Notes: generated by a model from the sequence alone, not told the origin. 64,000 bases of DNA from Streptomyces sp. Mut1 (GCF_030719295.1 NZ_CP120997.1:1984001-2048000); one strand, 5' to 3'; numbered from the stretch's first letter, positions 35,854-45,092 are shown. A program made the numbers and translations.

Positions 35854-36171
35854 CTATCCCCTTGCCTTTGCGTTGCCCCTGCCCATGGTCCCACCATCCT
35901 GCGCCTCGGGTGGCCAGAGTCCGGAAGCGGGGTGGGACGGCCGGTGCCGCAGGGTGGGCGCTATCACACGCTTTGTCACGAAAGAGCGCGTGTGTCCCCG
36001 GCCCGGAACCGGGCGGGGGGCGCACGTGGCGCGGCGTGTCCGCCCGAACCACCCGATCGGACCACTGCGCCCGGGGGCCCGCAGGCCGCACCATGGGCTC
36101 ACGCACACACCCGTGCGACGCACCGGCCGCAGCGGCCACAGCCGCAGCGACGATTTCGTGAGGAGCCTTCC
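35854..36171. other. Intergenic region between the Prim-Pol and DDAH genes
   Basis: 318 bases without a credible frame. It carries an imperfect hairpin around 35966-35995 (CACACGCTTT pairing with an AAAG-rich arm), which could be part of a bidirectional promoter. The rest is GC-rich and featureless. Confidence 0.5.
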
Positions 36172-36987
36172 TTGCCTCGTGAAGCCACACCCCGGCACTA
36201 TCTGATGTGTGCCCCTTCCCACTTCAGGGTGACGTATTCCATCAATCCCTGGATGGATCCCACCAAGCCCGTCGACCTGCCGCTGGCGCAGACCCAGTGG
36301 GAGGACCTGCGCGACCGCTACCGTGCGCTCGGTCACACGGTGGATCTGCTGGAGCCCCGGCCCGACCTGCCCGACATGGTCTTCGCGGCGAACGGGGCCA
36401 CGGTGATCGACGGCCGGGTGCTCGGCGCCCGCTTCGCCTACCGGGAACGGTTCGAGGAGGCCGCCGCCCACCGCGACTGGTTCCGTGACCGCGGCTTCGC
36501 CGAGATCCACGAGCCGGACCACGTCAACGAGGGCGAGGGCGATTTCGCGGTGACCGCCTCGTACGTCCTGGCCGGGCGCGGTTTCCGGTCGAGTCCGCTC
36601 TCGCACGCGGAGGCGCAGGAGTTCTTCGGCCGTCCGGTGATCGGCCTCGATCTGGTCGACCCGCGCTACTACCACCTCGATACGGCCCTGAGCGTGCTGG
36701 ACGACGCGGCCGACGAGGTCATGTACTACCCGCCGGCCTTCTCACCGGGCAGCCGCGCGGTGCTGGCCCGGCTCTTCCCGGACGCGCTGATCGCCGAGGA
36801 GCCGGACGCCGCGGCGCTCGGTCTGAACGCGGTGAGCGACGGGCGCCATGTGCTGCTGCCGCAGGCCGCGACGGGCCTGTTCGACCCGTTGCGGGCGCGC
36901 GGTTTCGAGCCGGTGCCGATGGACCTGAGCGAGCTGCTGAAGGGCGGCGGCAGCGTGAAGTGCTGCACGCAGGAGCTGCGCGGCTAA
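36172..36987 (+). CDS. ddaH: DDAH-type dimethylarginine/arginine dimethylaminohydrolase
   Basis: 271 residues from a TTG start with GAGGAG upstream. Amidinotransferase-fold enzyme: FAANGATVIDGRVLGARFAY, VNEGEGDF (substrate-binding Glu/Asp), DPRYYHLDTALSV (His168) and KGGGSVKCCTQE with catalytic Cys264. It would hydrolyse methylated arginine (or arginine/citrulline-type substrates) to citrulline plus an amine. Adjacent arginine-catabolism genes (rocD) that often accompany it are absent here. The stop overlaps the convergent methyltransferase stop by four bases. Confidence 0.9.
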   Translation: MPREATPRHYLMCAPSHFRVTYSINPWMDPTKPVDLPLAQTQWEDLRDRYRALGHTVDLLEPRPDLPDMVFAANGATVIDGRVLGARFAYRERFEEAAAHRDWFRDRGFAEIHEPDHVNEGEGDFAVTASYVLAGRGFRSSPLSHAEAQEFFGRPVIGLDLVDPRYYHLDTALSVLDDAADEVMYYPPAFSPGSRAVLARLFPDALIAEEPDAAALGLNAVSDGRHVLLPQAATGLFDPLRARGFEPVPMDLSELLKGGGSVKCCTQELRG

Positions 36988-37979
36988 CCGGCCTGCGGGG
37001 GCGGCCAGGCGTCGCCCCAGTCGGTGTCCCGGGCGGCGCGGTACAGCTCGCCGTGCCGCTTGGTGACCGTGGCCCGCTCCAGGCCGTCGTCGCGGGTGCA
37101 CAGCTCCAGGAGCACCTGGCCCTTGCGGATCTGCGGCCGGCGGGTGACCCGGGCGGTCACGGGCCGGGGCGCGAAGCGGGTGGCGACGACGTAGCTGAAC
37201 TTCTCGTCCTCGTACGGCAGCGTGCCGCCCTTGACCTTGCGGTGCAGGGAGGAGCGGCTGACCCGGGCCGAGAAGTGGCACCAGTCGGTGCCCGGCTCGA
37301 TGGGGCAGGCGCCGCTGTGCGGGCAGGGCGCGGCGACGGTGAGCCCTGCGGCGGTCAGCCGGTCGCGGGCGTCGATGATCCGGGCGTAGCCGTCGGGGGT
37401 GCCGGCCTCGACGACCACGACGGCCCGCGCGGCGGCCGCGGCGGCGTCGATGAGCGCGGTGCGTGCCGGGCCGGTCAGCTCGTTGAGCACGTAGGAGACC
37501 GTGACCAGGTCGGCGGGGGCGAGGTCCAGGTCCTCGCCGATGCGGGCGCGCCGCCACTCGGCGGTGCGCAGGGCCGGCAGGCCGGAGGCTGCGGCCAGTT
37601 CGCGGCCGAGGGCGAGGGCGGGTTCGGCCCAGTCCAGGACCGTGGTGCGGTGACCCTCCCACGCCCCGGCGACGGCCCAGCTCGCGGCCCCGGTTCCGCC
37701 GCCGACGTCGGTGTGCGTAGCGGGCGCCCAGTCGGGGGCGGCCGCGCGCAGGGCGCCGAGGGCGGCCCGTACGGCTTCGAAGGTGGCGGGCATCCGGTAC
37801 GCGGCGTACGCGGCCACGTCCGAGCGGTCGCGGAGCACCGGGGTGTCGGTGGGAATCGTGCCCCGGTAGTGGGCGATGAGCCGGTCGACGGCCTGGCCCG
37901 CCTGCTTGGGCGGCAGCCCGTCCAGGAGTCCGGACAGGGCGGCGCGCAGGGCTTCCGCGGTGGGGAGGGTGGCGTTCAC
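36984..37979 (-). CDS. Rsm22/METTL17-like methyltransferase with a four-Cys set
   Basis: 331 residues. Rossmann-type methyltransferase with DVGGGTGAASWAVAG (SAM site), VTVSYVLNELTG and four Cys: 219 and 225 (CPHSGAC), 234 (DWCHF) and 294 (LELCTRDDG). The CPxxxxC...DWCHF pattern is diagnostic of the Rsm22 family of small-ribosomal-subunit assembly factors. In the mitochondrial members the four cysteines bind a [4Fe-4S] cluster; spacing here (6, 9 and 60 residues) is close to that, so an iron-sulfur cluster is likely. A GTG start is used. Possibly linked to ribosome quality in iron limitation, since it lies not far from the iron/heme locus. Confidence 0.87.
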   Translation of the reverse strand: MNATLPTAEALRAALSGLLDGLPPKQAGQAVDRLIAHYRGTIPTDTPVLRDRSDVAAYAAYRMPATFEAVRAALGALRAAAPDWAPATHTDVGGGTGAASWAVAGAWEGHRTTVLDWAEPALALGRELAAASGLPALRTAEWRRARIGEDLDLAPADLVTVSYVLNELTGPARTALIDAAAAAARAVVVVEAGTPDGYARIIDARDRLTAAGLTVAAPCPHSGACPIEPGTDWCHFSARVSRSSLHRKVKGGTLPYEDEKFSYVVATRFAPRPVTARVTRRPQIRKGQVLLELCTRDDGLERATVTKRHGELYRAARDTDWGDAWPPPQAG

Positions 37980-38008
37980 CGAGGAATTGTAGGCGGGGTG
38001 GGGGGCTC

Positions 38009-39337
38009 TCAGATCGCGGAGGTGCGCTGCCGGGGAGATACCCCCTGGGGACGGCACAGGCCGAGGAAGCAGGCGAGGGCGCCGACCGCGCAGACCAGTT
38101 GGACGACGGCCATGGGCACCGCGGTCGCCTCGCCGGCGATCCCGACGAGCGGGGAGGCGATGGCGCCGATCAAAAACTGCGAGGTGCCGAGCAGCGCGGA
38201 GGCCGATCCGGCGGCGTGCTTGGTCCGCATCAGTGCCTGGGCGTTGGTGTTGGGCATCGCCAGGCCCATGGCCGACATCAGGACGAACAGTCCGGCGGCC
38301 ACCGGCACGAGACCGACGTGGCCGAAGGCCCCGGACGTCATCAGGAGCAGGGCGACCGCGGCGGCCACGATGGCGACGAGCCCGCAGGTGAGGGCCTTGT
38401 CGAGGCTGACCCGGCCGACGAGCAGCTTGCCGTTGATCTGGCCGACCGCGATCAGTCCGATGGAGTTGATGCCGAACAGCAGGCTGAAGGTCTGCGGGGA
38501 GGCGCCGTAGATCTCCTGGATGACGAAGGGCGAGGCGCTCACGTAGGCGAAGAGGGCGGCGAAGGCGAGGCTGCCCGCGATCATGTAGCCGGTGAAGACG
38601 CGGTCGGCGAGCAGCCCGCGCATCGTGCGCAGCGCGTCGCCGACGCCTCCGGTGTGGCGCTCGGCGGGCGGCAGGGTCTCGTCGAGCCACTTCCAGACGA
38701 CGAAGGTGAGCAGGACGCCGACCACGGTGAGGACGGCGAAGATGCCGCGCCAGTCGGTGAGCCGCAGGACCTGTCCGCCGATGACCGGTGCGATGACGGG
38801 GGCGACGCCGGAGATCAGCATCAGGGTCGAGAAGAACCGCGCCATCGCGACGCCGTCGTACATGTCGCGCACCACGGCGCGGGCGATGACGATGCCGGCC
38901 GCGCCCGCGAGGCCCTGGATCAGGCGGAAGGCGATGAGGAGCCCGGCGGACGGGGCGAAGACGCAGATCGCGGTGGCGAGGACGTAGACGGCCATGCCGA
39001 GGAGCAGCGGGCGGCGCCTGCCCCAGCGGTCACTCATCGGTCCGACGATGACCTGGCCGAGCGCCATGCCGGTGAGGCAGGCGGTGAGGGTGAGCTGGAC
39101 CGTGGAGGCGGGTGCGTGCAGCGAGTCGGTGACGGCGGGGAGCGCCGGGAGGTACATGTCCATGGACAGCGGCGGGAGCGCCGTCAGTCCGCCGAGGACC
39201 AGGGTGACGAGGAGGCCGGTGCGCCGGGCGGCCGCGGTGACGGCCCGGGGCTGTGCCGTGCCGGTGCCGGTGGTGCTGTCGGGGGTGGGGTCGGTGGTGC
39301 GTATGTGCTGGGCCCGGCTGACGCCGCTCTCCGGCAT
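38009..39337 (-). CDS. Multidrug efflux MFS transporter, Bcr/CflA family
   Basis: 442 residues with 12 helices. LPPLSMDMYLPALPAV at the end of helix one, GPMSDRWGRRRPLLLG in loop two-three and RLIQGLAGAAGIVIARAVVRD in helix five are Bcr/CflA hallmarks (bicyclomycin, chloramphenicol efflux). The start at 39337 has GGAG-n6-ATG; two upstream in-frame ATGs have no ribosome site. Divergent from the Gfo/Idh oxidoreductase; the 76-base gap must hold both promoters. Confidence 0.92.
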   Translation of the reverse strand: MPESGVSRAQHIRTTDPTPDSTTGTGTAQPRAVTAAARRTGLLVTLVLGGLTALPPLSMDMYLPALPAVTDSLHAPASTVQLTLTACLTGMALGQVIVGPMSDRWGRRRPLLLGMAVYVLATAICVFAPSAGLLIAFRLIQGLAGAAGIVIARAVVRDMYDGVAMARFFSTLMLISGVAPVIAPVIGGQVLRLTDWRGIFAVLTVVGVLLTFVVWKWLDETLPPAERHTGGVGDALRTMRGLLADRVFTGYMIAGSLAFAALFAYVSASPFVIQEIYGASPQTFSLLFGINSIGLIAVGQINGKLLVGRVSLDKALTCGLVAIVAAAVALLLMTSGAFGHVGLVPVAAGLFVLMSAMGLAMPNTNAQALMRTKHAAGSASALLGTSQFLIGAIASPLVGIAGEATAVPMAVVQLVCAVGALACFLGLCRPQGVSPRQRTSAI

Positions 39338-39413
39338 TCTCATCTCCATAGTTGTTGAATCCGGCTCTATGCTCTCAGCTCAGCGGGAGTGGTCGACACC
39401 TTTTGGAGCGTGC

Positions 39414-40409
39414 ATGAGCAGGACTGTCCGTTGGGGCGTGCTGGCGACAGGCGGGATCGCGGCGACGTTCACCGCTGATCTGAAGGCCATGCCCGACGCG
39501 GAGGTGGTGGCCGTGGCCTCCCGTACGGACGCCTCGGCGCGGGCCTTCGCCGAGCGGTTCGGGATACCGAGGGCGTACGGCGACTGGGCCGGTCTGGTCG
39601 CGGACGACGAGGTCGACGTGGTGTACGTGGCCACGCCGCACTCCGCGCACCGGGAGGCCGCCGCGCTCGCGCTGGAGGCCGGGAAGCACGTGCTGTGCGA
39701 GAAGGCGTTCACGCTGAACGAGCGCGAGGCCCGGGAGCTGGTGAAGCTCGCCCGGGACCGCGGGGTCTTCCTGATGGAAGCGATGTGGACGTACTGCAAC
39801 CCGGTCGTGCGGCGGCTGACCGAGCTGGTGCGGGACGGGGCGATCGGCGAGATCCGTACCGTGCAGGCCGACTTCGGCTTCGCGGGCGACCTGGGTCCCG
39901 ATCACCGGCTGCGCGATCCGCGGCTGGGCGGCGGCGCGCTGCTGGACCTGGGCGTGTATCCGGTGTCGTTCGCACATCTGCTGCTGGGCGAGCCGGACCG
40001 GGTGCAGGCGGACGCGCTGCTGTCGCCGGAGGGCGTGGACCTGAACACCGGGATGCTGCTGGGCTGGGACTCGGGCGCCACGGCGCTGCTGTCCTGCTCG
40101 ATCGTCGGGCACCACCCGACCGCCGCCACGGTGATCGGCACGGGCGGGCGGATCGACATCCCGCACAGCTTCTTCCACCCGCAGGGCTTCGTGCTGCACC
40201 GGGCGGGCGCCGAGCCCGAGGAGATCACCTCGGGTCCGGGCCCGCAGGGCCTCTCGGGAATGCAGTACGAGGCGGCCGAGGTGATGCGCGCGGTCCGGGC
40301 GGGCGAGACGGAGTCCCCGCTGGTGCCGCTGGAGGGTTCGCTCGCGGTGATGCGGACGCTCGACGCGGTGCGTGACCGCGTCGGCGTCCGCTACCCGGTG
40401 GACGCGTAG
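39414..40409 (+). CDS. Gfo/Idh/MocA-family NAD(P)-dependent oxidoreductase
   Basis: 331 residues. N-terminal Rossmann domain (VLATGGIAATF; SRTDASARAFAERFGI) and C-terminal sheet domain with the CEKAFTLNEREA segment (catalytic Lys). Probably oxidises or reduces a sugar, inositol or dihydrodiol; the trans-1,2-dihydrobenzene-1,2-diol dehydrogenase subfamily is the closest I recall (GDLGPDHRLRDPRLGGGALLDLGVYP). TTGGAG precedes the ATG. The stop is three bases from the convergent phoD stop. Confidence 0.9.
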   Translation: MSRTVRWGVLATGGIAATFTADLKAMPDAEVVAVASRTDASARAFAERFGIPRAYGDWAGLVADDEVDVVYVATPHSAHREAAALALEAGKHVLCEKAFTLNEREARELVKLARDRGVFLMEAMWTYCNPVVRRLTELVRDGAIGEIRTVQADFGFAGDLGPDHRLRDPRLGGGALLDLGVYPVSFAHLLLGEPDRVQADALLSPEGVDLNTGMLLGWDSGATALLSCSIVGHHPTAATVIGTGGRIDIPHSFFHPQGFVLHRAGAEPEEITSGPGPQGLSGMQYEAAEVMRAVRAGETESPLVPLEGSLAVMRTLDAVRDRVGVRYPVDA

Positions 40410-40412
40410 GCG

Positions 40413-42041
40413 TCAGGCCGGCTTCAGGCCCGGGTCACCGGCCTCGGTGACGTAGGAGCCGGCGGTGGTGACGGGGGCGCCCGGCGTGGTGACGGCGGAG
40501 ACCGTACGGAAGTCGGCGCGCGCCCGGCGCTCCTGGAGGGTGACGACGGCGTAGCCGCGGCGCCCGTTGTAGAACTTCAGGTGCGGGTTGGCCCGCGTGA
40601 GGTTGTTGTAGTTGGACGGCTTCTCGGAGCCGTCCTTGCCGCTGGTGATGGACGTGGTGACGATCTCGGTGCCGACGGTGCGCGACGCCGGGTCGTCGAA
40701 GTCCTGCTTGAGGTCGAAGGCGTAGCTCACGTGCACGTCGCCGGTGAGGACCATGAGGTTGTCCACGCCGGCGCTCCGCGCGCCCTTCAGAATGCGGTCG
40801 CGGGAGGCCGGGTAGCCGTCCCAGGAGTCCATGGACAGCTTGAAGGCGTCGGTCGGCAGGTCGCGCCGCTGGGCGAAGGTGACCTGCTGCGGCACGACGT
40901 TCCAGGTGGCGTGCGAGCGGCGCCAGCCGTCGATGAGCCAGCGCTCCTGGGTGGCACCGGTCAGGGTGCGCTTCGGGTCCTCGGACTCGGGTCCGGGGGT
41001 CTGCCAGCCGTCGCCGTACGCCTGGTCGCTGCGGTACTGGCGGGTGTCGAGGACGTCGAACTGGGCGAGCCGGCCGAAGTTCAGGCGGCGGTAGAGCCGC
41101 ATGTCGGGGCCGGTCGGCCGCTGGGGCGCGCGCAGCGGCTGGTTCTCCCAGTACGCGCGGTACGCGGCGGCCCGGCGGATCAGGAACTCCTCGGGCGGTA
41201 CGTCGTTCTCGGGGATGTCGCCGGCGTAGTTGTTCTCGGTCTCGTGGTCGTCCCAGGTGACGACGAAGGGGTGCGCGGCGTGGGCGGCGCGCAGGTCGGG
41301 GTCGGACTTGTAGAGGGCGTACCGCAGCCGGTAGTCCTCCAGCGTCTCCGTCTCCCGGTTGAAGAGGGCGGGCAGGGTGCGGTCGGTGTAGTCGCGGGCG
41401 CCGCCGGTCGCGGTGACGGCGTACTCGTAGAGGTAGTCGCCGAGGTGGAAGACGACGTCGACGTCCTCCTGCGCGAGGTGCTTGTACGCGGTGAAGTAGC
41501 CGTCGTGGTAGGCCTGGCAGGAGACGGCGGCCAGGCTCAGTTCGCGTTTGCGGGCACCGGCCGGGGGCGCGGTGCGGGTCCGGCCGGCGGGGCTGGTCCA
41601 CCGTCCGGCGCGGAAGCGGTAGTAGAGGACGCGGTCCGGGGCCAGGCCCCCCACCTCGACGTGCACGCTGTGGTGGAACTCCGGGTGGGCGTAGGCGGTG
41701 CCGCGCCGGACGACACGGGTGAAGCGCTCGTCGTGGGCCAGCTCCCAGCGGACCTCGACGCGGGCGTTCGGCAGCCCGCTGTCGGGTTCGAACGGGCGGG
41801 GCGCGAGCCGCGTCCACAGGAGGACGGAGCCGGGCAGCGGGTCGCCCGACGCGACGCCGAGGGTGAACGGGTCCTCGCCGATCTGCCGGGCCTCCATCTC
41901 GCGGGCGCTCGCCGTCCCGGCGGCGGGCAGGCCGACCGAGAAGGCGAGCGCGGCGGCGGCTCCGGTGACGGTGAGAAAGCGGCGGCGGTCGGTGTGCCGG
42001 GCGGCGTCGCGCAGCTCCTGCTGTGGCGATGAGTGCGTCAT
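40413..42041 (-). CDS. phoD: Secreted alkaline phosphatase/phosphodiesterase D, Tat-exported
   Basis: 542 residues. Twin-arginine signal TDRRRFLTVTGAAAALAF, cleaved near residue 48, then a PhoD N-terminal beta domain (LGVASGDPLPGSVLLWTRL) and the metallophosphatase domain with LAAVSCQAYHDGYF, FHLGDYLYEYA, VVTWDDHETENNY and VLTGDVHVSYAF (metal-binding Asp/His). These enzymes release phosphate from phosphodiesters outside the cell using Ca and Fe. The ATG has GGGAGGACAG. No PHO box was recognised in the upstream 275 bp, so PhoP control is not supported by eye. A 14-base palindrome lies at 42153-42166. Confidence 0.92.
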   Translation of the reverse strand: MTHSSPQQELRDAARHTDRRRFLTVTGAAAALAFSVGLPAAGTASAREMEARQIGEDPFTLGVASGDPLPGSVLLWTRLAPRPFEPDSGLPNARVEVRWELAHDERFTRVVRRGTAYAHPEFHHSVHVEVGGLAPDRVLYYRFRAGRWTSPAGRTRTAPPAGARKRELSLAAVSCQAYHDGYFTAYKHLAQEDVDVVFHLGDYLYEYAVTATGGARDYTDRTLPALFNRETETLEDYRLRYALYKSDPDLRAAHAAHPFVVTWDDHETENNYAGDIPENDVPPEEFLIRRAAAYRAYWENQPLRAPQRPTGPDMRLYRRLNFGRLAQFDVLDTRQYRSDQAYGDGWQTPGPESEDPKRTLTGATQERWLIDGWRRSHATWNVVPQQVTFAQRRDLPTDAFKLSMDSWDGYPASRDRILKGARSAGVDNLMVLTGDVHVSYAFDLKQDFDDPASRTVGTEIVTTSITSGKDGSEKPSNYNNLTRANPHLKFYNGRRGYAVVTLQERRARADFRTVSAVTTPGAPVTTAGSYVTEAGDPGLKPA

Positions 42042-42316
42042 CTGTCCTCCCCTGACTGGTGATGTGAGGGAAGTCCACCGGGCCGGCGCATCCTGCGGCT
42101 GTCGTGCCCGCGTCGCGCGGGCGTCGCCTGGATGAGGAGTGCGGCAGGATGGTGCCCCCGGGGGCAAACTCCGCGTACGCGGCCAAAGCCATGATCATCG
42201 AGCGGGCCCGCGAGGGGCCGTGAATCGCCGGACCGGTCTGCGGAATCACCCCTGGGGGACGGGAATCGGCGGCGGCGCGCGAGGGCGCGCGGCCGCTGCG
42301 CGTACGCTGCGGCCGC

Positions 42317-43099
42317 ATGGACAACAGACTGTTGAACGCGCCGAACGCCCCGACGAGGACGGCTCTGGTCACGGGCGCCGGCTCCGGGATCGGCCGTGCG
42401 GTGGCGCTCGCCCTGGCCGGTGCCGGCTGGGCGGTCGCGCTGGCGGGCCGGCGCCCGGACCCGCTCGCCGGGACCGCCGCGCTGGCCGGCGAGCAGGCCC
42501 GGGTGATCACCGTCCCCGCCGACGTGACCCGCCCGGAGGACGTGGACGCGCTGTTCTCCTCCGTGCGGGAGTGCTTCGGCCGCCTCGACCTGCTCTTCAA
42601 CAACGCGGGCACCTTCGGGCCGGGTTCGGTGCCGGTGGAGGACCTGGCGTACGAGGACTGGCGCGGCGTCGTCGATGTGAACCTGACGGGCGCCTTCCTG
42701 TGCGCCCAGGCGGCGTACCGGCAGATGAAGGAGCAGGACCCGCAGGGCGGCCGGATCATCAACAACGGCTCCATCTCGGCGCACACGCCCCGCCCGCACT
42801 CGGTGGCGTACACCGCGACCAAGCACGCGATCACCGGTCTGACGAAGTCGCTGTCGCTGGACGGGCGCCCGCACCGGATCGCCTGCGGCCAGATCGACAT
42901 CGGCAACGCGGCGACCGACATGACCGAACGGATGCGGACCGGCACCCTCCAGGCCAACGGCGAACTGGCGGTGGAGCCGGTGATGGCCGCCGACGACGTG
43001 GCCCGCACGGTCCTCCACATGGCGGACCTGCCGCTGGAGGCCAACGTCCAGTTCGCCACGGTCATGGCGACGGCCATGCCGTATGTGGGGCGCGGTTGA
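42317..43099 (+). CDS. Short-chain dehydrogenase/reductase
   Basis: 260 residues. Classical [11 protein letters not shown] (19-26), NNAG (95-98), Ser152/Ser154, catalytic Tyr165 and Lys169 (YTATK). The cofactor-binding Arg (AGRRPD) after beta-2 suggests NADP. C-terminal part lacks specific features. Probably an alcohol or 3-ketoacyl reductase; substrate unknown. Divergent from phoD over 275 bp, monocistronic before the lamin-tail gene. Confidence 0.9.
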   Translation: MDNRLLNAPNAPTRTALVTGAGSGIGRAVALALAGAGWAVALAGRRPDPLAGTAALAGEQARVITVPADVTRPEDVDALFSSVRECFGRLDLLFNNAGTFGPGSVPVEDLAYEDWRGVVDVNLTGAFLCAQAAYRQMKEQDPQGGRIINNGSISAHTPRPHSVAYTATKHAITGLTKSLSLDGRPHRIACGQIDIGNAATDMTERMRTGTLQANGELAVEPVMAADDVARTVLHMADLPLEANVQFATVMATAMPYVGRG

Positions 43100-43186
43100 G
43101 GCGAATCGTGCGATAACCCCGCCGGCGGGTGCGTACGCCCTTTATGCTCACGGTCCTTCACCGGAACACCACACAAGGAACACAGC

Positions 43187-43654
43187 ATGCGCATACGCAC
43201 CGCGGCGCCCCTCGCTCTGGTCGCCACGACCGCACTCGCCGGTTCGCTGCTCCTCGCGGCCCCGGCCTCGGCCGCGAAGCACCGGGGCGGGGTGCACCTC
43301 GGCAAGATCCAGTACGACAGCCCCGGCAAGGACACCCGGTCCAACGCCTCGCTGAAGGCGGAGTGGGTCGAGATACACAACAACACCAGGTCGAAGTTCC
43401 AGCTCAAGGGCTACAAGCTCAAGGACAACACCGGCTACACGTACACCTTCGGCAGCTACAACATCAGCCCCGGCAAGACCGTCAGGGTGCACACCGGCAG
43501 GGGCACGGCCGCCCCCGGCCACCTGTACTGGAACCGCGGCTCCTACGTCTGGAACAACACCGGCGACAAGGCGCGGCTGATCAAGCCGAGCGGCGCGCTG
43601 TTGGACTCCTGTTCCTGGACGAAGTCCGGCAACGGCGTCAAGAACTGCCACTGA
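43187..43654 (+). CDS. Secreted lamin-tail domain protein
   Basis: 155 residues. Signal peptide (1-29, AAPASA|A) followed by a single immunoglobulin-like lamin-tail domain (VHLGKIQYDSPG, WVEIHNNTRSKFQLKGYKLKD, YVWNNTGDKARLI). The same domain occurs alone or fused to nucleases and proteases in actinobacteria; a structural or adhesive role outside the cell is likely. Cys-containing C-terminus (DSCSWTKSGNGVKNCH). RBS AAGGAA. Ends before a very strong terminator. Confidence 0.85.
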   Translation: MRIRTAAPLALVATTALAGSLLLAAPASAAKHRGGVHLGKIQYDSPGKDTRSNASLKAEWVEIHNNTRSKFQLKGYKLKDNTGYTYTFGSYNISPGKTVRVHTGRGTAAPGHLYWNRGSYVWNNTGDKARLIKPSGALLDSCSWTKSGNGVKNCH

Positions 43655-43697
43655 GGGCCGCCCCGGGTCCGCACCGCCGGCGGGCGGGCCCGGGAAC

Positions 43698-43750
43698 GCC
43701 GCACAACCACGGGCCCGGGAATGCCGCCGCCGGGCCCGTGGTTGTGCGGC
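43698..43750 (+). terminator. Perfect 21-bp stem terminator hairpin ending two bases before a start codon
   Basis: Arms 43698-43718 and 43730-43750 are exact complements with an 11-nt loop. It should stop transcription from the lamin-tail gene. The descending arm ends two bases before the phzF ATG, where a ribosome site would be expected, so the hairpin could also control that gene. Confidence 0.8.
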
Positions 43751-43752
43751 GC

Positions 43753-44640
43753 ATGAGCGATCCTTCCGCCACCGGGCTCCCCGAAGTGCTGCGCTACACC
43801 GCGTTCTCCGCCGATCCGGAGGGCGGCAATCCGGCCGGGGTCGTGCTCGACGCCGCCGGCCTGGACGACGCGGCCATGCTCGGCGTGGCGGCGGGGCTCG
43901 GCTACAGCGAGTCGGCGTTCCTGACCGGGCGGGCCGAGGCGGCGGGGCCCGGTGCGCGGGGGTATGTGATCCGCTACTTCAGCCCGAAGGCCGAGGTGCC
44001 GTTCTGCGGCCACGCCACCGTCGCGACCGCTCTGGCCCTCGCCGAGCGGGACGGTCCGGGCGAGCTGGAGTTCACCACCCGCGCGGGGAGCGTGCCGGTC
44101 ACCGTGGTCCGTGCGGGCGGCGCGCTGACGGCCACACTGACCAGCGTGGAACCGCACATCGAGGACGTCGGTGCGGCCGACCTGGCGGAAGCGCTGGCGG
44201 CCCTGGACTGGCCGGCCGCCGGCCTCGACCCGGCCCTGCCGCCCCGGATCGCCTACGCGGGCGCACGCCACCTCGTGCTGGCCGCCGGAACGCGGGAGCG
44301 GCTGGCCGCGCTGGACTACGACTTCGCGCGCCTGGAAGCGTTCATGCACCGGCTGGACCTGACCACGCTCCAACTGGTGTGGCGTGCCTCCCCCACCGTG
44401 TTCCACGTCCGCGACCCGTTCCCGGTCGGCGGTGTGGTGGAGGACCCGGCGACGGGCGCGGCTGCGGCCGCCTTCGGCGCGTACCTGCGCGCGCTGTCCC
44501 TCGTACCGGAGACCGCCGAACTGACCCTGCGCCAGGGCGAGGACATGGGCCGCCCCGGCACGCTCACGGTGACGCTGCGGGCGGGCGACGCACGGGTGCG
44601 GGTGAGCGGCACGGGCACCCGCCTGCCGGAGCCGGCCTGA
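43753..44640 (+). CDS. PhzF-family isomerase/epimerase (second copy)
   Basis: 295 residues. Glu53 in GYSESAF is the catalytic acid/base; FCGHATVAT and EDPATGAAAAAFGAYL are the second-lobe signatures. Length is that of complete PhzF proteins, unlike the copy at 26946. Probably an isomerase of an amino-acid-like substrate. No ribosome site fits before the ATG because a perfect hairpin ends there; the message may be leaderless or the real start lies downstream. Confidence 0.85.
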   Translation: MSDPSATGLPEVLRYTAFSADPEGGNPAGVVLDAAGLDDAAMLGVAAGLGYSESAFLTGRAEAAGPGARGYVIRYFSPKAEVPFCGHATVATALALAERDGPGELEFTTRAGSVPVTVVRAGGALTATLTSVEPHIEDVGAADLAEALAALDWPAAGLDPALPPRIAYAGARHLVLAAGTRERLAALDYDFARLEAFMHRLDLTTLQLVWRASPTVFHVRDPFPVGGVVEDPATGAAAAAFGAYLRALSLVPETAELTLRQGEDMGRPGTLTVTLRAGDARVRVSGTGTRLPEPA

Positions 44641-44714
44641 TCCGGGGCCCGGCCTGGGGCGGCCCTTATTGTGGTGGGAGTGACCGGCCGTCATCCCTGT
44701 GACAGGAGTGCCCC

Positions 44715-45092
44715 ATGTCGATTCGCCGCGTGGTTCCCAACATCCCGGTCGGTGCGGGCGACGGCACCGAGGCCGGCGCGGCGGCGATGCGGGACAACGC
44801 CGCGTTCTACGGCCTGCTGGGCTTCGAGGAGGTCATGAACCAGGGCTGGATCATGACCCTGGCGTCGCCCACCCGGCCCACGGCCCAGATCAGCGTCATG
44901 ACCGCCGACCGGACGGGGCCGGTCACCCCGGACCTCAGCGTCGAGGTCGAGGACGTGGACGCGGTGCACGCCTCGCTGACCGGTGCCGGCGCGGAGATCG
45001 TGTACGGCCCGCACGACGAGGAGTGGGGCGTGCGCCGCTTCTTCGTACGCGACCCGAACGGGCGCGTGATCAATGTGCTGACGCACCGCTGA
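44715..45092 (+). CDS. VOC-superfamily (glyoxalase/bleomycin-resistance fold) protein
   Basis: 125 residues. Two beta-alpha-beta-beta-beta modules; FYGLLGFEEVMNQGWIMTL and FFVRDPNGRVINVLTHR show the expected metal-binding region, with Glu/His ligands only partly conserved (VVPNIPVG at the first site has no His). It may be a drug- or metabolite-binding protein rather than an enzyme. RBS AGGAG. Followed by 259 bases without a gene, before the ABC exporter. Confidence 0.85.
   Translation: MSIRRVVPNIPVGAGDGTEAGAAAMRDNAAFYGLLGFEEVMNQGWIMTLASPTRPTAQISVMTADRTGPVTPDLSVEVEDVDAVHASLTGAGAEIVYGPHDEEWGVRRFFVRDPNGRVINVLTHR

Noticed and set aside
42042..42316. PHO box upstream of phoD
   Set aside because: No pair of GTTCACC-like 11-bp repeats was found, so PhoP control is not claimed.
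40435..43407. A 990-codon minus-strand frame through phoD and the SDR gene
   Set aside because: Arg/Pro/Ala-rich shadow without motifs. phoD and the SDR are in other frames with clear signatures.
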